A stretch of 64,000 nt of DNA from JANQOH01 sp965214495 (GCA_965214495.1 OZ243958.1:868001-932000), one strand, 5' to 3'. Counted from the first letter of the stretch, positions 16,207 to 26,180 are shown. Numbers and translations: made by a program. The notes: a model not told the origin generated them from the sequence alone.

Positions 16207-18869
16207 ACACACGTATCTCCATACGGGCCTGCGGCGCTTCCATGCCGCATCTATCGAGGCCGGACACACGACAGCGCCTGACCGCTTCGATCCCAAACCG
16301 ACCGCGACAAAATGCTTGCATCCAAGGGGGCGTCCACACACACGTATCTCCATACGGGCCTGCGGCGCTTCCATGCCGCATCTATCGAGGCCGGACACAC
16401 GACAGCGCCTGACCGCTTCGATCCCAAACCGACCGCGACAAAATGCTTGCATCCAAGGGGGCGTCCACACACACGTATCTCCATACGGGCCTGCGGCGCT
16501 TCCATGCCGCATCTATCGAGGCCGGACACACGACAGCGCCTGACCGCTTCGATCCCAAACCGACCGCGACAAAATGCTTGCATCCAAGGGGGCGTCCACA
16601 CACACGTATCTCCATACGGGCCTGCGGCGCTTCCATGCCGCATCTATCGAGGCCGGACACACGACAGCGCCTGACCGCTTCGATCCCAAACCGACCGCGA
16701 CAAAATGCTTGCATCCAAGGGGGCGTCCACACACACGTATCTCCATACGGGCCTGCGGCGCTTCCATGCCGCATCTATCGAGGCCGGACACACGACAGCG
16801 CCTGACCGCTTCGATCCCAAACCGACCGCGACAAAATGCTTGCATCCAAGGGGGCGTCCACACACACGTATCTCCATACGGGCCTGCGGCGCTTCCATGC
16901 CGCATCTATCGAGGCCGGACACACGACAGCGCCTGACCGCTTCGATCCCAAACCGACCGCGACAAAATGCTTGCATCCAAGGGGGCGTCCACACACACGT
17001 ATCTCCATACGGGCCTGCGGCGCTTCCATGCCGCATCTATCGAGGCCGGACACACGACAGCGCCTGACCGCTTCGATCCCAAACCGACCGCGACAAAATG
17101 CTTGCATCCAAGGGGGCGTCCACACACACGTATCTCCATACGGGCCTGCGGCGCTTCCATGCCGCATCTATCGAGGCCGGACACACGACAGCGCCTGACC
17201 GCTTCGATCCCAAACCGACCGCGACAAAATGCTTGCATCCAAGGGGGCGTCCACACACACGTATCTCCATACGGGCCTGCGGCGCTTCCATGCCGCATCT
17301 ATCGAGGCCGGACACACGACAGCGCCTGACCGCTTCGATCCCAAACCGACCGCGACAAAATGCTTGCATCCAAGGGGGCGTCCACACACACGTATCTCCA
17401 TACGGGCCTGCGGCGCTTCCATGCCGCATCTATCGAGGCCGGACACACGACAGCGCCTGACCGCTTCGATCCCAAACCGACCGCGACAAACCGCTTCGAT
17501 CCCAAACCGACCGCGACAAAATGCTTGCATCCAAGGGGGCGTCCACACACACGTATCTCCATACGGGCCTGCGGCGCTTCCATGCCGCATCTATCGAGGC
17601 CGGACACACGACAGCGCCTGACCGCTTCGATCCCAAACCGACCGCGACAAACCGCTTCGATCCCAAACCGACCGCGACAAAATGCTTGCATCCAAGGGGG
17701 CGTCCACACACACGTATCTCCATACGGGCCTGCGGCGCTTCCATGCCGCATCTATCGAGGCCGGACACACGACAGCGCCTGACCGCTTCGATCCCAAACC
17801 GACCGCGACAAAATGCTTGCATCCAAGGGGGCGTCCACACACACGTATCTCCATACGGGCCTGCGGCGCTTCCATGCCGCATCTATCGAGGCCGGACACA
17901 CGACAGCGCCTGACCGCTTCGATCCCAAACCGACCGCGACAAAATGCTTGCATCCAAGGGGGCGTCCACACACACGTATCTCCATACGGGCCTGCGGCGC
18001 TTCCATGCCGCATCTATCGAGGCCGGACACACGACAGCGCCTGACCGCTTCGATCCCAAACCGACCGCGACAAAATGCTTGCATCCAAGGGGGCGTCCAC
18101 ACACACGTATCTCCATACGGGCCTGCGGCGCTTCCATGCCGCATCTATCGAGGCCGGACACACGACAGCGCCTGACCGCTTCGATCCCAAACCGACCGCG
18201 ACAAAATGCTTGCATCCAAGGGGGCGTCCACACACACGTATCTCCATACGGGCCTGCGGCGCTTCCATGCCGCATCTATCGAGGCCGGACACACGACAGC
18301 GCCTGACCGCTTCGATCCCAAACCGACCGCGACAAAATGCTTGCATCCAAGGGGGCGTCCACACACACGTATCTCCATACGGGCCTGCGGCGCTTCCATG
18401 CCGCATCTATCGAGGCCGGACACACGACAGCGCCTGACCGCTTCGATCCCAAACCGACCGCGACAAAATGCTTGCATCCAAGGGGGCGTCCACACACACG
18501 TATCTCCATACGGGCCTGCGGCGCTTCCATGCCGCATCTATCGAGGCCGGACACACGACAGCGCCTGACCGCTTCGATCCCAAACCGACCGCGACAAAAT
18601 GCTTGCATCCAAGGGGGCGTCCACACACACGTATCTCCATACGGGCCTGCGGCGCTTCCATGCCGCATCTATCGAGGCCGGACACACGACAGCGCCTGAC
18701 CGCTTCGATCCCAAACCGACCGCGACAAAATGCTTGCATCCAAGGGGGCGTCCACACACGTATCTCCATACGGGCCTGCGGCGCTTCCATGCCGCATCTA
18801 TCGAGGCCGGACACACGACAGCGCCTGACCGCTTCGATCCCAAACCGACCGCGACAAAATGCTTGCATC
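16081..18869 (+). repeat. tandem array of about 21 copies of a 131-bp IS right-end unit
   Basis: Units begin at 16081, 16212, 16343, 16474, 16605, 16736, 16867, 16998, 17129, 17260, 17391, 17552, 17713, 17844, 17975, 18106, 18237, 18368, 18499, 18630 and 18759. The period is 131 bp except for units 11 and 12 (161 bp, an internal 30-bp duplication) and unit 20 (129 bp, loss of one AC in the CA run). Unit 21 stops at unit position 111, before the inverted repeat. Units appear identical otherwise. Each complete unit runs from CGTATCTCCATACGGG to the element's right inverted repeat plus ACACA. The array starts inside the IS right end and finishes inside a protease gene. No protein is encoded: 131 is not a multiple of 3, so open frames simply rotate through the unit. 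Confidence 0.97.
17461..17520 (+). repeat. 30-bp tandem duplication inside array unit 11 (and again in unit 12)
   Basis: Unit positions 71-100 (beginning CCGCTTCGATCCC) are doubled at 17461-17490/17491-17520 and again in the next unit at 17622-17651/17652-17681. The same variant in two neighbouring units, and nowhere else, indicates that one was copied from the other after the small duplication arose. Confidence 0.95.
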
Positions 18870-19870
18870 GCTAGCAGGTTGGCGCCGCCTGTCGTTGAAA
18901 CGTATCGGCTATCCAGCGTTGCGTATCCACAGAAAGCGCGTTGAAAAAACCAACGAAACTCCGCGCTGAGGGCGGCAGCCGGCGCCGATATGCAATGCCA
19001 CGCGGTCAGGAGATAGGGGGCATTATCTCTCAACGAATTATTCATCAGAGTGCCGGTACATCGGTAGGTGTTTCCGGATTTCGTGTAACGGAGCCCGACG
19101 GCTGTATTCACTGTACTTTCCGAAGCTACACTGCACGCGACGTCGACATGCGGGCCGGGGCAATGAAAGCTTCTGGATGATCGCGAGGACGGATCGAACA
19201 AGACGTCGTTGCCAACGAAGATGTGTGAAATTTTCTCGACTTCCAGAGAAAAAGTGGACAGCGCCGCCCGAGAGGGAAGAAAAACTTCCATTCCGATCGT
19301 GTCGCCATCTACGGTGGGCGACCACACGAGTCCGAACGAGCCCGGCTCGGAAAATTCCCTGCGGGTCAACGTCACGGGGTAGCGTTGCGCCGCGCCGGTG
19401 CCGCCGAAGAACCGTATCTCGCCGCCGGACCCCAGGCGGGCGCGCAGCCCCGCTCTCAGCGCTTCGGCGCCGGGCGAGGTCACGGTCACGGCGGCGACGA
19501 TGGCGCCGTCGTCAAGTTCGGTCCACGCCAACCGGTCGGCGAGGTCGCCGCGGAACTCGAACGGCAGATCGCGGCCGAAGCCGATCTGAAGCGGTCCTCC
19601 CGCCTCCGAAGAACCGCTTCGCGCGGTGGGAGGCAGGGCGATTCGCAGCGCGTCTGGCGCGACCGAGTCGCCGAATCTCAACGCCTGGGAGCGGGACTCG
19701 ACCTGCCGGTCTCCGCCCGGCATCGCCGCGCCGCCGATCGATTCGGCGCTTGCGGGCGCGCACAGGACGCCGACGCAAACGCAGACCCGGAAGAGCGACC
19801 GGAACGCCTGCGCGGTCGAACGCCGGAGCGCCGCGACGAGGGCGCGGCGGCCCGGCGGTTCTACCACCAT
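18870..19870 (-). pseudogene. lysyl endopeptidase-like trypsin-fold protease, truncated by the array
   Basis: About 333 N-terminal codons remain of a secreted serine protease. There is a signal peptide (LFRVCVCVGVLCAPASAES), a propeptide-like region and the start of the catalytic domain: TYRCTGTLMNN, PYLLTAWHC with the catalytic His, and FRWFFQRAFCG. The frame then runs into array sequence after GGANLLA, so the catalytic Asp and Ser are missing. The lost 3' part is not found on the other side of the IS (left flank 14625-14810), so insertion was accompanied by deletion or rearrangement. The start codon lies 22 bp after the autotransporter stop on the same strand, so the two were probably co-transcribed. 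Confidence 0.88.
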
Positions 19871-19892
19871 CTCTCCGTCGTTCGCGAGACGC

Positions 19893-22800
19893 TCAGAACC
19901 TCGCTCCGGCGCTCACGCCGACGTCCCAGGTTCGGTCGCCGGCGTCGTCGGCGCGCGCGCTGCCGACGAGTTCGAGGACGCCGAAACCGCGGGCGAAGAC
20001 GCGCGCCAGACGAGCATCGAGGGCGACGCCTCCGGCGTTGTCCGCGCCGTTTCCGAACGCCTGCTCCCTGTAGAGGTCGATACCGTATTCCAGGCCGTGC
20101 GGCGCCGACGCCGCAAGGCTCGTTCCCAGCCGCGTCTGCGACGCTCCGCCGGAGAGGTCCAGCGCGCCGAAGGGGGTCAGCAGCCCGCGGTCGTTCAGCA
20201 CGTCCAGCCCCCAACCGGCCCGCGCCGTCATCGTCATGGCGGCGTCGGCGGAGGCGAAACGGTCCTCGCCCCCCTCTTGCCGGGTTTCGACGGTTCGCGC
20301 GTCCCGCCACATCGATTCGACGCCGGTCGAGACCGCGCCCCACGCGGGGGCGATGGCGACGTGCGGGCCGCGGCCCGGCGCGCCGGGATCGAACGCGGCG
20401 GAGAGGCTCGCGCCCCATTCGTCGAAGCCCGATGCGCGGTGGGTCAGCAGGAACCGCCCGCGCGCCTCCATGTTCAGGCCAAGCTCCGGATGCGCATAGG
20501 CGAGGCTGCCGCCGACCTCCGCGCCGGCGCCGGTCTCGGCGTCGCCGCCGTCGAGGCGCGCCCCCACTTCGGCGGTTCCGGTCAGCCCTGCGCCATTGCC
20601 GAGCGCCACGTCGCGGCTGCCTTCCAGGGTCAGCCGCAGGCGGTGCGAGTCGGCCTCCGCCGCCGGCAGCAGGCCGTCCTGTTCCTCCGATTCGAGCTGC
20701 GCGACGAACGCGTCGGCCTTCAGCGCCAGGCCGGTGCCGCCGGCCGTCATCAGCGCCTAGCGCGCGCCGACGGCGGCCATCCGCATCTCGATGGGGGTCT
20801 CGACCGCGTCGCTGTCGCCGTCGTCAAGGGTGGCGTCGCCTTTGCCCCAACCGAGCGTCGCGAAGATCCCAAGCCCGGACCCGGGCGACCAGTGCACATA
20901 GGGATGCACGCCGGTGAGGGCGGTATCGATGCGCCCCTCGGTACCGACGGCGAAACGGTAGTCGGTTTCGCCCGCGCTGCGGCTTACCGCGACGCCCGCG
21001 AGCAGGTCTTCGCGGGCGCGGACGTCAATCCCCACATAGCCGGAGAGCACGTCGCCGTTCATGGTGAAGCCGCGCTCCGGCGCGCCCTCGAAACCGGTCG
21101 CGGCGCCGCGCCCCCACAGCGTCCAGGCGCCGCCGCCCGTTCCCTCTCCGCTATCGTCCAGCGAGAACCGGAAGGCGCTTCCCGCCGCCAGATCGCGGCC
21201 GGCGACCGGATCGAGGTTCACGCCGCCCTGCGCGTCAGTGCTGGCGCCGAGCAGCCGCGTCACGCTTCGCGCCAGCGCCGCCAGCCCGTCATTCTCCGCG
21301 GCGCCGCCCTCGGCCGCGCGCCGGAAATCGGCGGCGGAAAGCGACTCCCCGCCGATCGCCGCTTGCCAGCCGTCGGAGGGGCGCGCGCCCGCCGCGGCGC
21401 GGTCCTCGATCGTTTCCACCGTGTTCGCCGCCACCGTGCGCCCGAACGCGGCGAGCGAGAGCTTCATCGCCAGGCCGCGCTGTTCGAGGTCGATCTCGAC
21501 GATGGTCGTTTCGACCGAGCCGGCGGACTGCCTTACCGAAACGCCGCCGCCCCCGCCGCCGCGCACGCTCGCGGGGTCGAGTTTCAGCACCAGGAGCTCC
21601 GGCCCCTCGCGCGCGCCGCCCTCTTCCCTGAGGATGTCGAGTGAGAAGGTCGCGGAGGTCCGCCCGGCCGGCACGGTCACCGTGGCCGGCAGGCCGGTGA
21701 AGTCGTCCGCGTCCGCGCTCGACGCCGCGGAGTCCAGGATCACGGTGGCGGTCACGTCCGCGCTGCCGACGCCGCCGCCCAGGCTCACCGTGTAGATGGC
21801 CGCTGTGCCCTCTCGCGCCTCCGCGGGGCCATCGAGCGCCACTTCGAGCGGGTCGTTGGCCGCGATCACGGCTTCGGCGCTGGCGTTGCCGCTGTCCACG
21901 GAGATACTGGCGGCGAGGTCGCCGGTCACGCCGTCGAGCGTGACCGTGAAGGTCTCCGCTCCCTCGGAGATGTCGTCATTCGCGATCCCGACCTCGAGCG
22001 CCGCGGTCGCGCCGGCGGGAGCGCCCGCCGGGAAGGTCACGGCGCCGGACGCCGCCTCCAGGTCGGCGGACGCCGAAGCCGCGCCGTCGCTCGCGGACCA
22101 GGCGACGGTCGTCTCCGCATCCACCGAGGCCGACAGCGTCACGACGAATTCCGCCGCGCCGCCTTCGACCGCGTTGGCGCCCGGCGCGGCGATCGACAGC
22201 GTGGCCGTGTCGTTGTCGGTCAGCGTGATTTCCGCCGGCGTCACGCTGAACCCGTCGGCCGTCGTCCCGCCGACGACGATGCTCTCGCCGCTGTCGCGGT
22301 CCTCGTCGTCGGTCGCCTCGATGGTGAGCGTTCGGGTCAGGGCCGCGCCGGAGGCGTCCGCAGCGAAGGTCACCGATTCCGGGAGGCCGCCATAGTCGCC
22401 GGCCGAGGCGCCGCCCAGAAGCTCGACGGCGAGGGGGATCGTCACCGCGCGCTCCGGCGCCGCGGCCGGCGCCGCCGGAGTGAGGGTTACGGTTACCGTC
22501 GCGGGCGTTCCGCCCTCGGTCGCGCTCCCGGCCGCGGCGCCAAAGGCCACCGTGGCGGCCGGAACGTCGTCGTCGTGGATGGTCACGGTCGTGGCCGTCG
22601 TGGCGCCGGCCTCCACCGATGGCGGCAGGGCGCCGAACTCCAGCACCAGGGTGAGTTCTTCGGCGTCGTCCGCCGCGTCGTCGGGATTGTCCACGGCGGT
22701 CACGGTGACGATTCCCCGCGTCTCGTCGGGCAGGAAAGTCACGGAATCCGACGACAGCGTCCAGGCGCTCGCGGGCGCGGTACCCGCTCCCTGGCCCGTC

Positions 22801-23613
22801 CTCACGCGTACCGGGACGGTGACCCGGCCGATCAGCGCTTCGGACAGTTCCACCGCTACGTCAACCGTTTCGCCCTCGGTCACGCTGTAAGCGCTGGCCG
22901 CGAAATTAGCGGTCACCGGGCATCCGGCGGGCGGGCAGACGGTCCAGGAGACGGCGTTGCCGTCCTCGACGACCGCCGTGGCGATGGCGCTGCCGCCCAT
23001 CGGGGTGATCTCGACCGCGCCGCTCGTCGATTCGGTTCCGGCGACGGTCAGGGACAACTCGCCCAACGCGGCTTCCGGCAGGTTCGCCAACCCGACCGTG
23101 AGCACGCCCATGAACACGGTGCAGGCGTTCTCCGCGCCGGTCGGCGCGCACCATGCCCCGCGGGTGGTGTCTTGGGTAGCGGTGTCGCTCCAGAAGAACG
23201 CCCACCGATCCTGCCGGGCCGTGTCGCCGGGCGCGCCGAGGTAAGGTGAGTTTCAGGCCGCTGCCGGCGCCGGGGAGGGCGAAGGTGGTGTCCGTAACAC
23301 GCCGTTCCCACCCGGCGCCGTCGTCGGTGAGGGTCTGGACGACCGGTCGTATGTGAGCGATGTCGCCGAAACCGGCGCCGCCAAAATGGATCGCGCCGGC
23401 CAGCTTCTCGAACCCGACCTCGGCTTCGCCGCCATCGGTCGCGATCTTCACATACAGGCCGGCGCGAAAGACGTCCGCCCGCGTCAGGCCGATCTGACCG
23501 TCCGGCAGTACGTTGCCGTTGGCGTCAAGCCGCCGCAGTTCCGGGGTGTAGGTCCAAGTCTGCGCCGGCGAGGCGGTCGCGGCGCCCAGCGCCGCGCAAG
23601 CGGCAATGACCAA
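19893..23613 (-). pseudogene. Calx-beta repeat autotransporter, broken by frameshift and in-frame amber
   Basis: One long protein of about 1,240 codons is split into three frames. Part 1 (from a TTG near 23613) has a signal-like segment ending ATASPAQTWTY and a conserved N-terminal domain. Near 23240 the frame shifts, and sequence continues as YLGAPGDTARQDRW in the next frame. Part 2 carries several Calx-beta domains (VTEGETVDVAVELS, AVEGGAAEFVVTLS, SEGAETFTVTL) and most of the autotransporter barrel. A TAG at 20757-20759 interrupts the barrel in frame between MRMAAVGAR and ALMTAGGTGLAL. Part 3 (20750-19893) completes the barrel and ends in phenylalanine, as outer-membrane barrels do. Surface display or adhesion is the family role. 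No ATG or GTG start is visible. Two lesions make a pseudogene likely; sequencing error is the alternative. Confidence 0.85.
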
Positions 23614-23986
23614 TGTCAGTTTCGCGCGCGGGGGGAGGGGGCGAATTTCGGCGATTCGTGCGGTCGGTCAAAGTTCTGTCTCCCTTCCCTCGATTGGCCG
23701 GCGGCCGAGTGACAGCGCCTGTTTCCGCGACGTTTCCATGTTCATGGACGCACGGAAGCGACGGCGAAACTGCCAAGCGCGAGCGCCGATGTCAAACGAC
23801 ACGACCGAGCGGACAATCGATGCGCCGCGAGAACCGGGCGGTTCTCATCGCCCGGCGCCTGTGGGACCGATCGCGTCCGGTCGATGGAAATGCCGGGAGG
23901 GCGGGGCGCTTCCGGTGTATTGTCCCGGCGGCCGCCCGCCGACCGTGGCGCGGGCGGCGCGTGACGAGAACCGCCGGGCGCGCCCC
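23614..23986. other. divergent intergenic region
   Basis: This 373-bp interval separates the minus-strand autotransporter from the plus-strand acyl-CoA ligase. Open frames cross it, but their translations are arginine- and proline-rich and resemble no family. I see no clear promoter, repeat or RNA. The start of the ligase at 23987 lacks a strong ribosome site. Confidence 0.5.
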
Positions 23987-25453
23987 ATGCAACCGATCCC
24001 CTTGGCATCGATCCCTTCCCACTACGCCCGGACGCAGGGCGGAGACCGTATCTGCCTGAGCTACCCCGACGGCAGCCTCACTTGGTCCCAACTGGAAAGC
24101 CGCGCGAATCGCATGGCGCGGACGTTCGCGGCGCGCGGCGTCCGGGACGGCGATCTGACGACGCTGGCGCTGCCCAACGGGCTGCCGTTCCACGTCGCAT
24201 GTTTTGCGCTGTGGAAGCTCGGCGCGACGCCGCATATCGTGTCGGCGAGCCTGCCGGCGGCCGAGCTGCGGGCGATCGTCGAACTGGCGGAACCGCGTCT
24301 CGTCGTCGGCGCCGATCGTGCGGCGGTCCCCGGCGGCCAGGCGCTCGCCGAAATCGACGCGGACGGCCATGACGACGCGCCGCTTCCCGTCGCCGTCGCG
24401 CGCTACTGGAAGGCGATGTCGAGCGGCGGCTCGACCGGACGGCCGAAAATCATCGTCGATCGCAATCCAGCGGCGGTCGATCCCGATGACTGGTTTCTCG
24501 ACATGCCGAACGGCGGCGACGTCCTCAATCCCGGACCGCTCTATCACAACGCGCCGTTCATCTTCGCGCACTACGCCCTGTTTCGCGGCAACCGTCTCGT
24601 CGGCCTCGCCCGCTTCGATGCGCTGGAGGCCCTGCGGGCCATCGAGGCCCATCGCGTGAGCTGGACGATGATGGTGCCGACCATGATGCACCGCATCTGG
24701 CGGCTGCCCGAGGAAGAACGGGGCCGGTTCGACCTGTCGAGCCTCGACGTAGTGGGCCATGTGGCGTCGCCGATGCCGGTCTGGCTGAAGGAAAAGTGGA
24801 TCGAGTGGCTCGGCCCGGAGCGCGTGTGGGAACTCTACGGCGGCACCGAGGCCGTCGGGGCGACGTGGATCTCCGGCAGCGAGTGGCTTGCGCACAAGGG
24901 ATCGGTAGGCAAATGCGTTCGCGGCTCGCAGGTCCGGATCCTCGACGAGTCGGGCGGCGAATGCGCGCCGGGGGAGATCGGCGAGGTCTATATGCTGCCG
25001 TCCGGAGGGCCGGAAAGCACCTACCACTATATCGGCGCCGACCGTCGCGCCGACGCCGATGGCTGGGAGAGCCTCGGCGACATGGGCTGGCTCGACGAGG
25101 ACGGATATCTGTATCTCGCCGACCGGCGCGGCGACCTGATCCTGTCGGGCGGCGCCAACGTCTATCCCGCCGAGGTCGAGGCGGCGCTCGTCGAGCATCC
25201 CGGGGTCGACAGCGCGGTCGCTATCGGCCTCCCCGACGAGGACATGGGCGAACTCGTGCACGCGATCGTCCGGCCGTCGGACGGTTGGCGCGACCGCCTC
25301 GACGAAGCGGCGTTGCGAACCTTCGTCGAAAGCCGGCTGGCGCTCTACAAGACACCGCGCAGCTACGAGTTCGTGGGCTTCTCGCTGCGCGACGACGCCG
25401 GAAAGGTCCGGCGGTCGCAATTGCGCGCCGAACGGCTGCGCGCCGGCCCTTGA
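23987..25453 (+). CDS. AMP-binding acyl-CoA synthetase (long-chain/bile acid ligase type)
   Basis: A 488-residue ANL-superfamily adenylating enzyme. The P-loop is MSSGGSTGRPKIIV (near residue 140), A5 is ELYGGTEAVGATWI, A7 is LGDMGWLDEDGYLYLADRRGD and the C-terminal lysine motif is DDAGKVRRSQL. The ATG at 23987 gives the family N-terminus (IPSHYARTQGGDRICLSYPDG); the open frame further upstream is not family-like. It would activate a carboxylic acid to its CoA thioester via acyl-AMP. The short N-terminal domain resembles bile acid-CoA ligase-like enzymes, but the substrate is not determinable. It is followed by a toxin-antitoxin pair. Confidence 0.88.
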   Translation: MQPIPLASIPSHYARTQGGDRICLSYPDGSLTWSQLESRANRMARTFAARGVRDGDLTTLALPNGLPFHVACFALWKLGATPHIVSASLPAAELRAIVELAEPRLVVGADRAAVPGGQALAEIDADGHDDAPLPVAVARYWKAMSSGGSTGRPKIIVDRNPAAVDPDDWFLDMPNGGDVLNPGPLYHNAPFIFAHYALFRGNRLVGLARFDALEALRAIEAHRVSWTMMVPTMMHRIWRLPEEERGRFDLSSLDVVGHVASPMPVWLKEKWIEWLGPERVWELYGGTEAVGATWISGSEWLAHKGSVGKCVRGSQVRILDESGGECAPGEIGEVYMLPSGGPESTYHYIGADRRADADGWESLGDMGWLDEDGYLYLADRRGDLILSGGANVYPAEVEAALVEHPGVDSAVAIGLPDEDMGELVHAIVRPSDGWRDRLDEAALRTFVESRLALYKTPRSYEFVGFSLRDDAGKVRRSQLRAERLRAGP

Positions 25454-25454
25454 T

Positions 25455-25483
25455 GCGTGATGCGGCGTGCTATAGCATCACGC
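25455..25483. promoter_or_regulatory. nested palindromes upstream of the toxin-antitoxin pair
   Basis: The 9-bp arms GCGTGATGC (25455-25463) and GCATCACGC (25475-25483) are perfect inverted repeats. Inside lies the perfect 10-bp palindrome TGCTATAGCA (25468-25477). It sits 29 bp before the antitoxin ATG, where autoregulated VapBC operons carry their operator. It could alternatively be a hairpin ending the acyl-CoA ligase transcript, but no U-tract follows. Confidence 0.55.
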
Positions 25484-25512
25484 CCTCGCTCGTCTCGCGA
25501 CCGGAGTTCGCC

Positions 25513-25758
25513 ATGCGTACGACCCTCAATATCGATGACGACGTTCTGATCGCGGTGAAGCAGGTTTCGAAGCGCGAATCGAAATCCGCCGGCGCCGTGG
25601 TCTCCGATCTGTTGCGGCAAGCGCTGACGCGGAGCGACGGGCCCGACTACGGGGTTGCGGAGCCGGCTCCCGAGTTCGGGTTTCAGCCCTTTCCGCGGCG
25701 CGGCGGCGTCGTCACCAACGAGTTGATCGATCGGTTGCGCGAAGAGACCGGCGATTGA
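25513..25758 (+). CDS. VapB-type antitoxin (ribbon-helix-helix)
   Basis: An 81-residue protein. The N-terminal MRTTLNIDDDVLIAVKQVS strand-helix is a ribbon-helix-helix DNA-binding element, followed by SAGAVVSDLLRQALTRS. The C-terminal FQPFPRRGGVVTNELIDRLREE is the likely toxin-neutralising tail. The stop overlaps the toxin start by one base (TGATG). It probably represses its own operon through the palindrome at 25455-25483. Confidence 0.85.
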   Translation: MRTTLNIDDDVLIAVKQVSKRESKSAGAVVSDLLRQALTRSDGPDYGVAEPAPEFGFQPFPRRGGVVTNELIDRLREETGD

Positions 25759-26180
25759 TGCGCGCCCTGCTTGACGTAAACGTGCTGATCGCGCTGCTGG
25801 ACGCCGACCATCTGCACCACGGGGCCGCGCGGCGCTGGTTTCGAGACAATGTCCGCCACGGTTGGGCGACCTGCCCGATCACACAGAACGGATGTTTGCG
25901 GATCATGTCGCAACCGGCCTATCCGAACAGCGTACCCGCGCCGTTGGTCGCGGAACGGCTGCGCAACGCGACCGGCGCGGCCCATCACCGGTTCTGGCCC
26001 GACGAGGTGAGCCTCCTCGACGGCGCCGACTGGCGCCGGATCATCGGCCACAGGCAGATTACGGACGTCTATCTGCTGGCGTTGGCCGTGAGACGGCGGG
26101 GGCGCTTCGTGACGTTCGACACGCGCATCTCGCCGGACGCCGTCCCCGGCGCCGACGGCCGGTATCTCTGTCCGATCTGA
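25758..26180 (+). CDS. PIN-domain ribonuclease toxin (VapC family)
   Basis: A 140-residue PIN-domain protein. It has the first acidic residue in MRALLDVNVLIALLDADH (Asp6), the TCPITQNGCLRI helix, a central TDVYLLALAVRRRGRFVTFDTRI with Asp residues of the metal site, and a C-terminal GRYLCPI. VapC toxins cleave tRNA or rRNA with Mg2+. The arrangement (small antitoxin first, one-base overlap) is typical. The target RNA is unknown. Confidence 0.88.
   Translation: MRALLDVNVLIALLDADHLHHGAARRWFRDNVRHGWATCPITQNGCLRIMSQPAYPNSVPAPLVAERLRNATGAAHHRFWPDEVSLLDGADWRRIIGHRQITDVYLLALAVRRRGRFVTFDTRISPDAVPGADGRYLCPI

Larger units (their letters stand above)
14809..16211 (+). mobile_element. IS1111-group (IS110 family) insertion sequence, single-copy portion
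   Basis: The element comprises a left noncoding end, a DEDD transposase (14913-15941) and a right noncoding end. The left subterminal inverted repeat, 14816-14828, and its reverse complement AGGGGGCGTCCAC at 16194-16206 match over 13 bp. Subterminal repeats about 7 bp from the left end and about 3 bp from the right end are the established layout of the IS1111 group, so the ends are placed by inference near 14809 and 16209. The last 131 bp of the element is the unit of the adjacent tandem array. No target duplication is visible or expected. The leader 14838-14881 has an imperfect hairpin and a 12-bp palindrome (CTCTCGCGAGAG). Confidence 0.8.

Noticed and set aside
16081..18869. Many 120-150 residue open frames on both strands across the array
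   Set aside because: They are the same 131-bp unit read through three rotating frames. No ribosome site or family resemblance is seen, and the repeats carry IS-end features.
16081..18869. CRISPR array
   Set aside because: Unit length is 131 bp with no variable spacers, no short direct repeats separated by unique sequence, and no cas genes.
16081..18869. Integron cassette array or attC repeats
   Set aside because: No integron integrase or cassette genes are present, and the units lack the attC core site layout. The IS right-end match explains them better.
19385..21644. Plus-strand frames of 510 and 672 residues opposite the autotransporter
   Set aside because: They are antisense to a recognisable Calx-beta autotransporter and are composed of Arg-, Ala- and Pro-rich sequence.
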